From: Reticulitermes lucifugus
Taxonomy: Eukaryota > Arthropoda > Insecta > Blattodea > Rhinotermitidae
Direction of reading: 5' to 3'
DNA length: 37,928 bases
NCBI GenBank assembly: GCA_026260175.1
Contig: JAKCWW010004209.1
Span: forward strand, 1,112-39,039
Of the stretch, positions 1 through 11,649 are shown in pieces. The position numbers and the translations under genes are program-made. Below the pieces are notes generated by a model, which was not told where the DNA came from, searched no databases, and worked only from the letters and a program-made list of their open reading frames with translations. The number at the start of each line of letters is the position of its first letter. Position 1 is the first letter of the stretch.

Positions 1-273
1 AATAAAATGAAACTAGCTGCCCAGATAAGAATCGCATAAAGGAGAGAGAGAGAAAAAATGGCGGTCCCAAATCGCATGTCCTTCCGTCCGGGTCTCTTGT
101 GGCTAACCCTAAATCTGGTCCCGATTATTCAGTGTTTAACATGAAATAATGTATTTTTTTTTATTTTACGTGCCCCCTGAATACCACTGGACTAATGTTA
201 ACCCATGTAAGACCCATTTAACCTATGCATTTGACCCAGACAGTACTTATGTTTCGTATTATTCTCAGTGCCC

Positions 274-505
274 ATCCCAGTGGCCGCGCGGTCTAACGAG
301 AGGGTCTGCTGCCGATCTCTTGCTGGGATTGCGGGTTCGAATCCCGCCGAGGACATGGATGTCCGTCTCTTGGGAATGTTGTTTGTTGTCAGGTAGAGGT
401 CTCTGCAATGGGCCGATCACTCGTCCAGAAGAGTCCTACCAACAGTGTGTGTTTGTGTGTGTGTGTGTGTGTCCTTGAGTGTGATCAGGTGCAACAATAA
501 CCGCC
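274..505 (+). mobile_element. SINE-A copy 1 (tRNA-derived)
   Basis: Non-autonomous retroposon with a tRNA-like head. An A-box-like GTGGCCGCGCGGTCTAA lies near 280 and a B-box GGTTCGAATCCC near 333, together forming an internal RNA polymerase III promoter. The head continues into CATGGATGTCCGTCTC, then a body with CAATGGGCCGATCACTCGTCC that matches the copy at 22049-22305. The usual late body is replaced by a GT run at 443-473, so the 3' part is altered. The reading frame across it is accidental. Other copies lie at 12093-12334, 22049-22305 and 28217-28372. Confidence 0.88.
443..473. repeat. (TG)n microsatellite
   Basis: Alternating GT dinucleotides with one TTT interruption, inside the 3' half of the SINE copy. 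It probably expanded after insertion. Confidence 0.9.
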
Positions 506-1395
506 TACACCTACAACGAATATGTAGAAAGAAGTCAGAATAAGAAAGATATTCTCAGAATCAATATGAATAATTTCCCTAGACACCATTAACAAGTTCG
601 CTTTTGTAACAGTATGCATTGCATTCGTTGTGAGGTTCGAACTAAATTTAAAACATTAGTTCACATTAATTTTAAGCTTCAAATTCTTGAATGAAGTCAC
701 ATTTAGCACTTATGTATTGCACGCGGCATGATAATAAAGAAGCCCAATTCCGGTAACAGTTTCAAGCCCCCTTACAAATCATTCTCACTTTTCTCCAGTT
801 ACCTTCAATCTCCCTCTCCTCTGAACAGATCTATGGCCCGGTCACGATACTTCTTCCCCTTCCTTATCTTCATCCCCTCTTCTCTCCCACGCACCACCTC
901 ATCCTTCTCCGTCCCGCTCCAACACAGCAGTATTCTAGATATTCCAATACCACCATCCCAACTTGATCCAAGTTCCACACTCAGCACATTTATTTTCTTC
1001 CCCCCCGCAGTCTTCTTCCTTCTAACCTGATCCTCGGATAACCTATAAGTATACACAACGTCTCCTCTTACTCCACATATTGCTATGACCTTCGCTATGC
1101 CACCAGCGACACTGCAATGAGCACCTCCCTACTGGACACAGTAATACAATCAGGCGTTAACACCTTGCAATCCGATTTGCTGCAATAAAGCATTAACACT
1201 TAACAATCCGATTAACTCCGAAACACAGCTGTCGAGCAGAATTTCACAGCGCCTTTATAAGGTATCTCTTCACCAAATCGATGTACTTTTTTATGACACA
1301 AGTGGCTCAGTAGTCATGATATTACAAGCAAAACTTCAGCCAATTAGAGCAGATACTGGTAATGCCCTCCGTTGTTTCGCGCACTGAACATGTTC
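506..1395. other. No gene recognised
   Basis: AT-rich sequence, with a pyrimidine-rich stretch at about 770-1025 (many TCTTCC/CCTTC words and a C run near 1005). Open frames of 80-100 codons cross the pyrimidine-rich part on both strands, as biased composition produces. No family motif was seen. The right edge may include the 3' flank of the transposase remnant that starts at 1396. Confidence 0.6.
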
Positions 1396-2060
1396 CTAGG
1401 GAATACAGTTAACGTCTCTTCGGTCTTCCGGTTCAACTGCGCGACATTCTGATCCGTAAACTTTTACCGTACGGTACCTCGTAAGTAAAGTCACGGTCGG
1501 AGGGTGAAGGGCAAGAAGTAATGTCCACAAGCCACTACTAATAATTCTGTCCCCAAATACTTCCTTCAATGCATCCATGGACGCCCTTCCTCTATCATCA
1601 ATAGCAGTCTTGGGAAAATGAATACCAGCTTTCCCCATCTGTTAGCAGTTTTATAGGTGGGTGCAGTAGGCTTGTCTATTACACGTACAATTCAGAATTA
1701 ATCGTGTCCTCGAAGAAAATTAGGCCAATTATTTTATCTGAACTCACACCGCACCATATACCAATTACAGAATCAGTGGAACCTCGTTTATCAGTCTCGA
1801 TTCGCGTGAATCCAGTTATCTGCTGTTCTGTAAATTTAACCTCGCCCTGTACGAGTAATTGCAACAAAACCCCATTGGTAAAGAAAATCAGAGCGTCACG
1901 AATAGAGCAATGCATCCAATTATAAAAACTCACTCTGTTAACGAGATCGTGCGTTTGCCATTGTTTCAATTCCTGACGTTCCTTGGCAGCTTGTGGTGAG
2001 ATTTTGAACGCTTTGATCCACTTTTTTTCAGTACTTCGCGTTTCGATTCTTAATTCGATT
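1396..2060 (-). pseudogene. Decayed Tc1/mariner (IS630-type) DDE transposase
   Basis: Two consecutive minus-strand frames (1969-1679 and 1638-1396) together look like the C-terminal two thirds of an IS630/Tc1/mariner-type DDE transposase. The upstream part ends IIGLIFFEDTINSELYV, which fits the 'G-I-I-G-P-x-F-F-E-D' stretch between the first and second catalytic acids. The downstream part has ASMDALKEVFGDRIIS and then KVYGSECRAVEPEDRR, matching the segment after 'DGATAHTA' and the late 'VYxxxxxTxEEL' region. The expected PPRSPDL motif is garbled (LALHPPTVTLL) and the frame breaks at about 1640-1680. No terminal inverted repeats were identified. In life it would cut and paste DNA; this copy is dead. 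Family identity is by recall. Confidence 0.72.
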
Positions 2061-2189
2061 TTTGATGGACCGGGCGGAAGCCCTGTCCACTAACAACCAC
2101 GTTTTAATTCATTTGCCATTTTACGAATACTTTTACACAGAATTCTAGGCTAATATGCTGAACTGTGTACCAGAATATTCTCATTACTT

Positions 2190-2400
2190 TCCTCACAGAA
2201 CCACTTTCATACAGAACCACTTTCCTTACAGAACCACTTTTCAAAAAGCACCAATTTTCATTAAATAACCACTTTTCATATGGAACTTTTTTCATATTGA
2301 ACCACTTCATACGCAACCAATTCTCTTACAGAACCACTTTTCTCATAAGACTCACTTTTCATACACAACCACTTTTCTTACAGAACCACTTTCCATATAC
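2190..2400. repeat. Degenerate minisatellite, unit about 17-20 bp
   Basis: About a dozen imperfect units built on ACAGAACCACTTTTC with CAT or CTTA spacers. Spacing between successive ACCACTTT words varies by a few bases. It creates apparent Tyr/Phe/Thr-rich open frames on both strands that should not be taken as genes. Confidence 0.9.
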
Positions 2401-3405
2401 GTTATGTTCCTCGTAAATGAACACCCGCTGCTCTAATGCGTTGTCTCATGTGGCGGTTCAACACAGGAAATAACATGACTAAGTGAATGTTCATGGCACA
2501 GGTGAAGTATAGTTCGGAAGTTAGCACGTGGCTCGGGAGATGCCCATAAGGCACCGCGCTTAACAGTAGCTGTTCAATTATCTGCTGGGGCGCTATAAAA
2601 AGTCTCTCCGTGTATAGCCGATGGCCTATAGCCTACATATTCTGAGAGGAATAAAATGCAGTTCGTCATATAAAAAAATTGAATACTTGGTTCCTTGTTG
2701 GCACAGAATACAGAAAACAATATTTAAGAGTTTTCCATACAAGATAACTGCATCTGATTTTGGCACTGTCTTAAACGTTCCATCTATAGAATACTAAAGT
2801 GCAATACTTCCCTTTTGCTCAGTTGGGCAAGAAATTCCTCCTCTTATGGAACTCGGAGGTTCATTACTGTGAACACTGTCCGAATAAATCCCATCAAATT
2901 TCCTTAAGATCCATTTTAATATTACTCTTCTCTGAATGCCTATATCTCTGAAGTGGCTCATTCCCTTACAAGCTTTAACGTTAAAACTGTGTCTGCACAT
3001 CTCAGCTTCCCCACGCGTTCTACGTATCCTGTCCATGGAGTATACATTATGAAGTTCCTCTGACGCAGATATGTCCGTCGTCCTGTCCTCTTTTTTCTTT
3101 AATTCATTAGAAGCTGACAGTTGTGCTTACATTCGTTTAGAGAACAACTTTTTAGTCTACAATCAACACTTTCCACCACAGACGCATTCATCACGTATCT
3201 GCATAGTGCACAACACGAACACTGGTAGATACATGCTTCTTGTTCGCTACAACCAAAACTGGAACTCATCCGTTACTTCCATTAACAGTCAGGTTACCAT
3301 ACAACTGGGATGGGAGGGCAAAAGGGAACATAATTTCCCGCTGTCTTATTCACTAACGTTATGAATCTTTTTTCAGATAACGTAAGAAACTACAGCTCCT
3401 ATTTT
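2401..3405. other. No gene recognised
   Basis: Unassigned sequence. Small frames of 80-97 codons at 2794-3036 (minus) and 3071-3364 (plus) show no recognisable domain, and no repeat partner was found in the window. Confidence 0.55.
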
Positions 3406-3408
3406 ATT

Positions 3409-3556
3409 TACCTTCCTTCCTTCCTTCCTTCCTTCCTTCCTCCCTTCCTTCCTTCCACCCTTCCTTCATTCATTCCTTCCTTCCTTCCTTCATTCATTCC
3501 TTCCTCCCTCCAGCCCTTCCTTCATTTCTTCCTTCCTTCCTTCCTTCCTTCCTTCC
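3409..3556. repeat. (TTCC)n microsatellite
   Basis: About 150 bp of TTCC tetranucleotides with scattered TTCA, TCCC and CACCC interruptions. It explains the plus-strand frame of repeated LPSFLPSF. Confidence 0.97.
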
Positions 3557-4569
3557 CGCGTTCCGGGCTCTTCTATAACGTTTACATTTAGCAGGATATG
3601 CGTTTAAATAGTGTCAATTGTGTTTCATTCATTAGTCGTTACAAATTATGTATCAAGTATTACTGTCAGACTGTTCGGACCCGCTACTATGAATATGTCA
3701 GCCGCCTGATACACTGGATCCTGAGTCAGCGCAACCTAATCCAGACTACCAAAACCAGTTTCCTTTAAGATTGAGTTCGATAATTTCATTTTCCAATAGG
3801 ATTACACCACACGACATTCGGTCAAGTTTCTTCTTTCTAACCTTCCAGACCCACTCCAGACCACTGCGATAACTGTCGCACTAACACTAGGATGAAAGTT
3901 CCCCCAGCTGTCTCAATACCAGGAAGAAAGCTCCCCGTCATACAACAGCACCCTGACCTACCATAGTATAAGGACACAAATTGGAGCGTCGTTACGCTAC
4001 TTTCATCACTTCCTGCTACTTGATCTCTAATAGCGCCAAATATTCCGTTATCAGCATTTTGTTCTCAGATATCCTCAATTCATTTTCTGGCCTACACCTT
4101 AATAATACACGTACCTTTACATTAATATCAAACAACTGGAAGAAGACCGCCTGTATCAGGTCCCCAAAGAACTCGAGCCTTTTGATATAAATGTTAAAGG
4201 AAAACAACTGACAAGTAATTTTCTCTCAAAAACGTTCATTAGGAAATGTAGCACACATTATATGACCAACTGCACAAGGACGTTGCTACATAATACGAAG
4301 CACATATGCGCCGAATACACAATAAAACAACGCCACAACGAGCCACGCTTCCTGATCACGGCCGAACTTCCTCCTCTACAAGCATCCACTTTTTTTCATC
4401 TAGTATACACCGAATGTATAATGGTGACGCCACTGTATGGCCGTGTTTCCATCCGTGTGTAGATTTCACCTCCTTAATTATTCAACGGACTTCACAAAAT
4501 TTGGTGAACAGCCAGAGGTATTAACACTACAACTGTCCTGATAATTTAACATCTTCTGGTCGTATCACT
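3557..4569. other. No gene recognised
   Basis: Unassigned sequence with only short overlapping frames on both strands. No RNA gene, terminal repeat or known motif was recognised. Confidence 0.5.
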
Positions 4570-5370
4570 TAAATATTGTGCTAGAAAGGAGATTGGTCTC
4601 GAAGTAAATGCTGAGAAAACTAACCATCTGTTCACGTCTCATGAACAAAATGAAGGACAATACCACTACATAAGGATCGGTAATAAATCCTATAAAAGTG
4701 TGGCAAAGTTCAAATACTTAGGAGCAACCCTAGCAAATCAAAATTCCATTTCCTTAAGAAATCAAGAGCAGAATGAACTCAGAGAATGCCTGCTACCATC
4801 CAATCAAGAATCTTTAGTCTTCCAGTTTGCTATCCAAAAATACGACAATTAAAAAATACAGAACTATAATGTTGCACGTTGTTTTAAATGGGTGTGAAAC
4901 TTGGTCTCTGATTGTAAGGGAGGAACATACTGCCGAGGGTGTAAGAATAGGATGCTGAGGAACGTATTTTCGCCTGAAGAGGGACGAGGTAACACGGGAG
5001 TGGAAGAGACTGCACGATGAGGAGCTTCATAATCGGAATCCCTCACCAAATATTATTCGGGTAATCAAACGAAGGATGAGACGGGCGGGGCATGTGGCAT
5101 GTATGGGGAACAGGAGAGGTGCAAACGGGGTCTCGGTGGGGAAACCTGAGGGAAAGAGACCACATGGAAGGCGTAGGATGACAATATGAAAACGGATCTT
5201 AAAAATCGGTTGGGAGGGCGTGTACTGGATTGATCTGGCTCAGGGTAGAAACAGGTGGCGGGCTGTTGTCGACACGGTAATGAGCATTCAGGTTCCATAA
5301 GAAGACGGGGAATTTCTTGACTATCTGAGGAACTGTCAGCTTCTCAAGGGCTCTGCTCTATGGATTTGGT
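4570..5370 (+). pseudogene. 5'-truncated non-LTR retrotransposon, RT C-terminus and 3' UTR
   Basis: Remnant of a LINE encoding the part of reverse transcriptase after the catalytic YxDD box. Reading across frameshifts gives KEIGLEVNAEKT, then FKYLGATLANQNS (the thumb region), a 'GCETWSL'-like stretch, ENRMLR-type residues, TREWKRLHDEELHN and SPNIIRVIKRRMR-type residues, ending ...VMSIQVP and a stop near 5299. Several stops and frame changes interrupt it. After the stop comes GGAATTTCTTGACTATCTGA, also present in the opposite-strand copy at 15212-16000, so both are 5'-truncated members of one family. The element would have copied itself by target-primed reverse transcription; this fragment cannot. 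The clade (RTE-like or Jockey-like) is not settled. Confidence 0.85.
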
Positions 5371-5924
5371 CAGTTACCAGTTAAATATTTTACATCACGA
5401 CCAAAACGAAATTTCTCGACATTCTCAAAAGCGGCCCATCGTAAAAAATATTCGTGACAAAGCAGGGTCCACATCCCCTTTCAGGTGTACAGCTTCTATT
5501 TCAAACTCTCCTTCCATGTGCTAAATACTGAACGAAATACAAAGAAAAATATTTTCTGACTCGTATGCCGTGTACCTGCAGTGCGGTTAGAATTGTAGTA
5601 ACCTGCGATCAAAAACATCAAAACCAATGTCGTATACAAAACACCACAGGGTGCTCTTGAAAAGAAATACGTAATCCAAACGACAGTAAATAAATATAGC
5701 TTAAAAAACTCTGGCCTTGGATAAGCGACGACAGGATATAAGATTGTGAAGTGAATGGGCGTTCGAGTTTATTCTATTCTAATGCACCGCAAATATTGTG
5801 AAAATACAAGTACACGGCTTTTATAAACGTGTACTCAAAATGATGACAAAAACAGTGGCCGAACTATCGCTGTTATTCCAATGATAAAACAGCACGATAC
5901 ACTGAGAGATGTCTGTATTGAGTG
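5371..5924. other. No gene recognised
   Basis: AT-rich unassigned sequence between the LINE tail and the inverted repeat. No open frame over 60 codons is notable. Confidence 0.5.
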
Positions 5925-6194
5925 TTTATTAAGATCCAACTAAATACACTTGTTAGGCAATACACACCTCGTTATATTATCTGCAACGTGTTTGCGGTCA
6001 GAACGAGCCAAAATACAGGGGAACATATATATGTATAAGTGCAAAATCACACTGGAGAACGCTATATATGCGTCTCTCTATATATAAGATACAGCGGCAT
6101 TAAATGCAGTTTCTGTTCAACATTAATATCAGTAAATCTATACATATAGAATACTCATGATTAAAAATTAAAAAGTGTAAAAGTTTTTAAAATA

Positions 6195-6212
6195 ATAATA
6201 ATAATAATAAGC
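6195..6212. repeat. (ATA)n microsatellite
   Basis: Six AAT/ATA units at the inner end of the left arm of F1. Confidence 0.9.
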
Positions 6213-6395
6213 TTGTTTTTGTTTGAATGCCAAATCACGATACGAATAAATATTCTACGACAAATAACGATATTAAACAAGTTTATTGCTATTTTAAAAA
6301 CTTTTATACTTTTTCAATTATTAACCATCAATGTTTTATATGTATGGATTTACTGAAATTAATGTTGAACAAAAACTGTATTTAACGCCGCTGTA

Positions 6396-6400
<5 letters not shown>

Positions 6401-6430
<30 letters not shown>
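6401..6430. repeat. (TA)n microsatellite
   Basis: About fifteen TA units in the right arm of F1. The corresponding place in the left arm has only a short TATATATA, so it expanded in one arm. Confidence 0.95.
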
Positions 6431-6433
<3 letters not shown>

Positions 6434-6501
6434 AGCTACATATATAGCGCTCTCCGGTGTCATTGTGCGCTTACATACACGTTCTCTTGTATTTTGTCTC
6501 C

Positions 6502-6540
6502 CTGATGATCGCTCGATATGAGCCGAAACATGTTGCATGT
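6502..6540 (+). ncRNA. Hammerhead-like ribozyme motif (F1)
   Basis: CTGATGA at 6502-6508, a stem GCTC/GAGC (6511-6514 with 6520-6523) closing a GATAT loop, GAAAC at 6525-6529, and a GTT cleavage triplet at 6532-6534. C6529 can pair G6532, giving a minimal helix III. One to two unpaired bases flank stem II, unlike the classical motif. No clear helix I is seen with the flanks, so activity in this form is doubtful. Confidence 0.5.
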
Positions 6541-6645
6541 AATATAACAAGGTACATATTGCGTAATAAGTTTATTTAGTTAGATCTTGATAAACAGGGA
6601 AATAATACAGAGGCAATGCCAAATATTACATCTGGATTGACACCC

Positions 6646-6702
6646 CCTTCCACAAGCGGTCTTCAGGCATCCGGCTACTGGGACCGCGGGTTTGAGTCTC
6701 TT
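6646..6702 (+). mobile_element. Possible SINE-A head remnant
   Basis: AAGCGGTCTTCAGGC, then CCGGCTACTGGGACC and GCGGGTTTGAGTCTC, resembles a diverged SINE-A head (GCGGTCTAAGGC, GCTTACTGGGAT, GCGGGTTCGAATCCC). The body that should follow is not recognisable. Confidence 0.45.
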
Positions 6703-8659
6703 TGGAAAGTATGCCTGTTATTGCTTTCGTCTTGCTCTGAAACGTTACATACCTTGCCAGAGGCCGATCCAGGCATTCCTATTGCGCTCTAAAATTCAAT
6801 CGCGGAATGAATCTGAACCAGCACAAAAATCCTGTCCTTTAGTATACAAAATTAATGAATTCTATAATACAGAAGCGCAGCATGTAAGCAAAAGACTCAG
6901 CTTGTAGGCCGGAGAGTACATGACTTTCCGAAGCTCCGGCACGGTTGTACGAGGCACAGAGTGGGGCGGAGGGTACAACTTGGCAGGTTATTCAACATGC
7001 AAGAGCATAAGCCCCTTGATCACCAGGATCGTGCCAAATGGGTGTTATGGAGGGACACTAGGAACCTGATCCCTCGGAAACTAAAAGCAAGTATATCGAC
7101 CATTCTTATGCGTGTTAACTTCCCATTTCCAAAACTTCGCAGTGGCTTTCCTTTTAAATAAAACGTATTACTGCTTAGTTACAATTAACACAAAACTATG
7201 ACCGAAGCTTTACCAACTAATTTAACATCCTACAATTGTAAGCATTTCATTAAGAATGGAATTAAGGAACGTTTGCTCAAAATAGACGAAGTTATTTCAA
7301 ACCAAGATCCTTTCGTGAGTTGTTTGATAAAGAAGGGTAGTTTTTAACGTGTATCCACATACCCTCTTACAAAGGAAGTGAGGTTTACATTACCAACACG
7401 TCAGTCTGCATGCAGCAGCTGCTGCAACCTCTGAACCAATGGCTCGATTTTCATCAAACTTGATATAATATAAACACTCCTGTCATTACAGCAATGTTGC
7501 CTGTTTCAACCTGTGACACTAGAGTCACTTAAGGCAGGACCATGAGTTAAAAAATATATATCTGGCATTTATACAGACATATAAGCATAGTTCCACACAC
7601 AGTTCTTGTAAGACCCTTTCCTCATGCCAAGATTGCAAATTCCATGACAACACAAAAATCTGATGGCAGCTTCTATGTAAACGTTACGTAGTAACGATCG
7701 GTAAAAGTGGAAATCATGCACACAAATGGATTACTTATGTGTACAGTTAGCCTATCAATTACATAAGTTACACAGACTTAAAAACACTTGCATGAATGTA
7801 ACGTCCTAAGTTATGTAGCCATAAACGTCCTATGTTCAAATCCCGGGTTGTACCCGAGATTGACTTATTTGAAATTTGTTTGGCTTTCCTAAGGAAGTGG
7901 TCAGACCATTAGCGGTCATAATGGATAAGCCGAGGCCGCATGTACCTGGTGGTTTTGTTTTTCAGGTGGGTACCTAATTGCCATATGCAAGGATGTTTAT
8001 GGCATTTGGGGAGAGATTGCCCTCTCATATATCAATTACAGCTTGACTTTAATCATCTACTTGTAACCTTTTATGTTGCCAATTTAGAAGGCATTTTGAG
8101 AGGTACGTTAGGAGTAAAGGGGGAAGCACCCTGGCATCTTGGTGCATAATGCTGCACTAACTGACAACAAGGGTTCAAGAACACACACAATCACGAAAGC
8201 TCGCGACATCCGAGAAATCTTATCTGTCGCGTTCCGTGGAATTCATTCGTTGTCCGTTTTGTTTTAACCTGCAATCACAAACTGTACAGCAAACAAGGGA
8301 ATGAAGCCCACATCATCATTGTGATAAAACAGTGTACTGGTCTTGTGGTGAAAATAAATATATCACTAACAACCTGCAGCGCTCCACGCGCCATCCTAGT
8401 GTAACACCCGTCGCTACTAAATACACACCAATTTCCCTGAGAAACTCTCATGATTCCACTGACCACAGCCGGTACCTAGCTGTCCTTTCATGATTGCCAC
8501 TTTCGATCACCTATCCTGGTGATGGCGCCCAACCCTTAAAAACTTGTAACAGCTACGTGGTGACCGCAACGGCAGATCTGCTCTTTGTTCAGCTACAGTT
8601 CCTCTTGAATTCGGTTTCTAGTAGAGAGAATTTACTTAACCTATCCTATAGAGAATATT
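6703..8659. other. No gene recognised
   Basis: About 2 kb of unassigned sequence. There is a B-box-like GTTCAAATCCC at 7836-7846 without a convincing A-box or repeat partner, so no tRNA gene or SINE is called. Short frames (60-76 codons) have no recognisable motif. Confidence 0.5.
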
Positions 8660-8786
8660 TTCTCGACAGAAAGCCACGAAGCGTGAGGCTGAACGCCCAC
8701 CTTGATATTAGTACCGAGGCCTAGAATGGGATTCACAGCATGATGCTTCGGCACAAGGCTAACTTTACCCTTACCTTTACTTACAT
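8660..8786 (+). mobile_element. SINE-B 3' fragment
   Basis: The run CGCCCACCTTGATATTAGTACCGAGG, split by eye into 'cacctcnat.tagtgccgagg', and a TTTACCCTTACCTTTAC tail match the late body and tail of the near-full SINE-B copy at 10010-10291 read on its minus strand. The tRNA-like head was not found upstream, so this is a 5'-truncated copy. Confidence 0.6.
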
Positions 8787-8989
8787 GCCATATTATGTGA
8801 TTTTAAAACTAAACTAAATAAGAAACTGTAATCGTGGGCTAAAATTACCGCTTCAAATAAATGGATAAATAGACCCTATGCGTTTGCATGCAAGTTCTTC
8901 TCCACTTCAGGTGAAATTACAATGCTGCTTGGTTTTCTGCTACAGAAAATGAAGCCTTTCCAGCAGAATGTTCAATAAGCAAAGCTGTG

Positions 8990-9090
8990 CCCGGTGTCGA
9001 AGACATGTTCGGAACTAAATTCGGTTCTAGATGGACGTGAGTGGTCCAATGCGAGCATTTATAGCTTTACCGCCGAAGAAGGGGCCTGCA
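8990..9090 (-). mobile_element. SINE-B internal fragment
   Basis: On the minus strand, CGGCGGTAAAGC, then GACCACTCACGTCCATCTAG and AACCGAATT, follow the SINE-B body seen at 10010-10291 (CGGCGGTACAGC, AACCACTCGCCTCCATCTAG, TGCCGAGGTT). Both ends are lost. Confidence 0.6.
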
Positions 9091-10009
9091 GTGTCCATTC
9101 GGTAGTCGGTTGGCAGGGCCCACGACAAGTATGCATGTGGTGAAGGCGGTTTTGTGAATCAAACACCGGTCGTAACTGTACTGACAGAGCTACTGGAATG
9201 TTAAACAACTATGTTCTCACTCTTACGCCTTCATGGCTGACGTTCAATGTGCTGGATCAGCTTACGGGCTTAGACCGCGTAGAGACATGAAGACTATCCG
9301 AGGATACAGCGAACATTACAGCTGTTATCTGCAGGGTCCATTAGTGTTGTTTATACTGTTGTATTTCTGCTCATTTCGAACATTTCTTTAAATTTCGGAA
9401 GCCCGAACCCAACGCGATTAAGGCTGAGTTCCGAACAGTGTGTCACTTTTTATCGTACGGTTTGTCGTGGCGAACGCCAAGACCACCAGCAGCTTAAATT
9501 GTCAGGGCTGATTCTCTTGCGGTTTCGTGTTCATAATTCACCAACAGCCTTACTACTGCAACACTCTCTACCATTCACTCTGTACAGTGTATGACTGATG
9601 ACTGCACGACCGGCGTTCTATTTCTGGCAGAGGCAATGATTTTCTCGCTCATCCGCAAGTCCACACAGGTTCTGAGGCCCACCGAGACTCCTATTCAAAG
9701 GGGGCCGGGAAACAGTTCCCATGAGATAAAGCTGATGGAGCAGGAAGCTAACCGATCACCTTCACACCCCACTACCCCGTATATCTTCATGGTGTGGTAT
9801 TTCTAAGCACTGGGAAAACTTTACCTTTCATGACAATACCATTTACTCCACGATTCGATCAAATATGTTAGGACAGAACAGCGAAACTGTGAACATCGCA
9901 ATATGGAGCGATGCGGCCTCATCGACACCATTCTTACACGTGCTGAACTTCCAACAATGAAACGAACTGCAGAGTTAACAGCCTATAAGAAAATGGGACC
10001 AAACGAAAT
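9091..10009. other. No gene recognised
   Basis: Unassigned sequence. The small frame at 9591-9806 has no recognisable domain. Confidence 0.5.
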
Positions 10010-10291
10010 TAAGATAGAGGTAAAGGAAAAATTTCCCATGAGGCCATATAGGGGGAGCAGAGGTAAAGCTCCAATCATTCTTAACCTCGGCACTAGATGG
10101 AGGCGAGTGGTTAACTTCATGTTCCGGCCGCTGTACCGCCGGGAAAGAACCCCGGACCAACTGAATAGGAGGTTGGGTAGGCCCCAGGCACGTTTTGGAG
10201 AAAAGAAAACTCTCTTGTCCCTACCCGAATTGGAACCCCGGACCGTCCAATCCATAGCCTAGTCGCTATACCAAATACGCTATTCCGGCTA
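10010..10291 (-). mobile_element. SINE-B, near full length
   Basis: Read on the minus strand, it starts AGCCGGAATAGCGTATTTGG (A-box-like) and continues GTCCGGGGTTCCAATTCGGG (B-box-like), giving a second tRNA-like head distinct from SINE-A. The body has CCGGCGGTACAGCGGCC, ACCACTCGCCTCCATCTAG and TGCCGAGGTTAAGAA, and ends in a TTTCCTTTACCTCTATC tail. Both plus- and minus-strand frames of 60-120 codons here are by-products of the repeat; the minus frames give the recurrent insect mis-annotation 'EVNHSPPSSAEVKN'. Confidence 0.85.
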
Positions 10292-10306
10292 GAAATGAGG
10301 ATAACA

Positions 10307-10338
10307 CAAAATAAATAAATAAATAAATAAATAAATAT
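10307..10338. repeat. (AAAT)n microsatellite
   Basis: About eight AAAT units immediately 5' (on the minus strand) of the SINE-B copy. Confidence 0.92.
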
Positions 10339-10964
10339 AAATCAAAGTGGTCAAATAACCGAATTGGAAACCAACGATTAAAGGCATTTACACAACCGGC
10401 GCTAGGTTCAAATCCGTGGAAAAAAAAAAATGTATCAACAGGGATCGGGATACATACATACGAGCACTCTATGCCTTAGTAAATAGAAGCCTGAGGTTTG
10501 CACTAAAACTAAGGCCAGTGCTTTACATTAATACCATTTCTGTAGGCAGAGATAGGCCTACACAATAGTGGTCCTACGACTCCAAGCTAACAACACCTAT
10601 TACTTATCAACTTCGTGTTCGGGGGTAGGAGGCAGATAAACAAACATAGAGCAGCCCTGCGTTTCCTAGGTAACCAAGCTTACTTGCTATTACGGCCATC
10701 AAAAAACTAATACAAACTTCAAGCACGAAGGTTACCATGTTACGGAAGTTACCCAAGACACTGCAATTACGCTTGTTACGAAATCGATGGCAGTCATAAT
10801 ACAAATGTTTCTGCGCGATTTGCACGATTCATATTGCCCTCCAAATTCATACAAAAATTTACAAAATGTTAAACATGTTCTTACATGAACTCACAAAGAA
10901 CAGCGGTAACTTATAGCAATCCAGGAACCATACACATCAGCGTGCTAGCCTTATACTCCTTAGA
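10339..10964. other. No gene recognised
   Basis: Unassigned. GGTTCAAATCC near 10404-10414 looks like a B-box, but no A-box or cloverleaf could be drawn. Confidence 0.5.
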
Positions 10965-10971
10965 ATAACTC

Positions 10972-11010
10972 CTTGATTATGACACCTGGATGCCGAAACA
11001 TGTAACAGTT
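10972..11010 (+). ncRNA. Weak hammerhead-like motif
   Basis: CTTGATTATGACA (CTGATGA altered), a possible stem GACA...TGCC with a mismatch, GAAAC at 10995-10999 and GTA at 11002-11004. The GAAACATGTA segment resembles those at 6525 and 32970. Core bases are lost, so it is a relic at best. Confidence 0.3.
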
Positions 11011-11649
11011 TTATAGGAGTTTTATACTTCTGAATGTATTTTATTAAGTGCATAAGTTGGTTAATGTATAAATTAATTAAATATACAGACGAACGTTGCA
11101 CTTCTTGGTTCAGCACTGGAGGACCGAGCTATGATTCGGCCAATCGTCTAATTTACTTTCAAACCATTTTTGTATAAAAATTAAATTTCCGGAGTGTTCA
11201 GTCACGAAAGTAATTACCAAAGTACAGGAGACTTGTACAAATGTTCGGAACCCATACAGTCGTCTCCAAATTGCAAAATACCAACTCCTTAACAACACAT
11301 CAATTAAACGAACTTACATTGTTGAGATCAGAAACACTGCAAACTAGGCAGCTACACATAATCGCTATTGTAATAGTCTGTACGCACAGGAGTAATGAAA
11401 ACCAAAATCTTTACCGTAAATCAAACTCCAGTCATCCAGCTGGTACCCAGTCACCGACCGACTGAGGCATCCCAGGGAATTTTCACATAGGCCTATTACC
11501 ATGCAAAATGTCAAGATCCTACACTGAACAGCACTAGTGCTGCTACCACAGCGTTATTTCTGATGGCGGTCAAAAAGTACAGATATGTGCCCGAACATGT
11601 GGCTCAAAATTAACACAAGGGATCAAACACGAATATTATGAAATGGTAA
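11011..11649. other. No gene recognised
   Basis: Unassigned AT-rich sequence. Overlapping short frames at 11110-11465 on both strands show no family motif. Confidence 0.5.

Larger units (their letters stand above)
5925..6605. mobile_element. Foldback element F1: long inverted repeat with one hammerhead-like motif
   Basis: The left arm (about 5925-6205) and right arm (about 6285-6605) are inverted copies. Matching landmarks include AAGATCCAACTAAAT against AAGATCTAACTAAAT (reverse complement), GATACAGCGGC(A/G)TTAAAT, TTCAACATTAAT.TCAGTAAATC and AAAAGTTTTTAAAATA. The right arm carries CTGATGA ... GAAACATGTT at 6502-6534. In the left arm the same spot near 5985-6015 has lost the CTGATGA and GAAA boxes. 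A TA run interrupts the right arm. This resembles two Penelope-type terminal repeats in opposite orientation; no protein-coding part remains. Confidence 0.75.

Noticed and set aside
149-478. 109-codon open frame
   Set aside because: It runs through the SINE-A copy and its GT microsatellite; no independent coding signal.
9903-10262. 119-codon open frame
   Set aside because: Antisense of the SINE-B copy.
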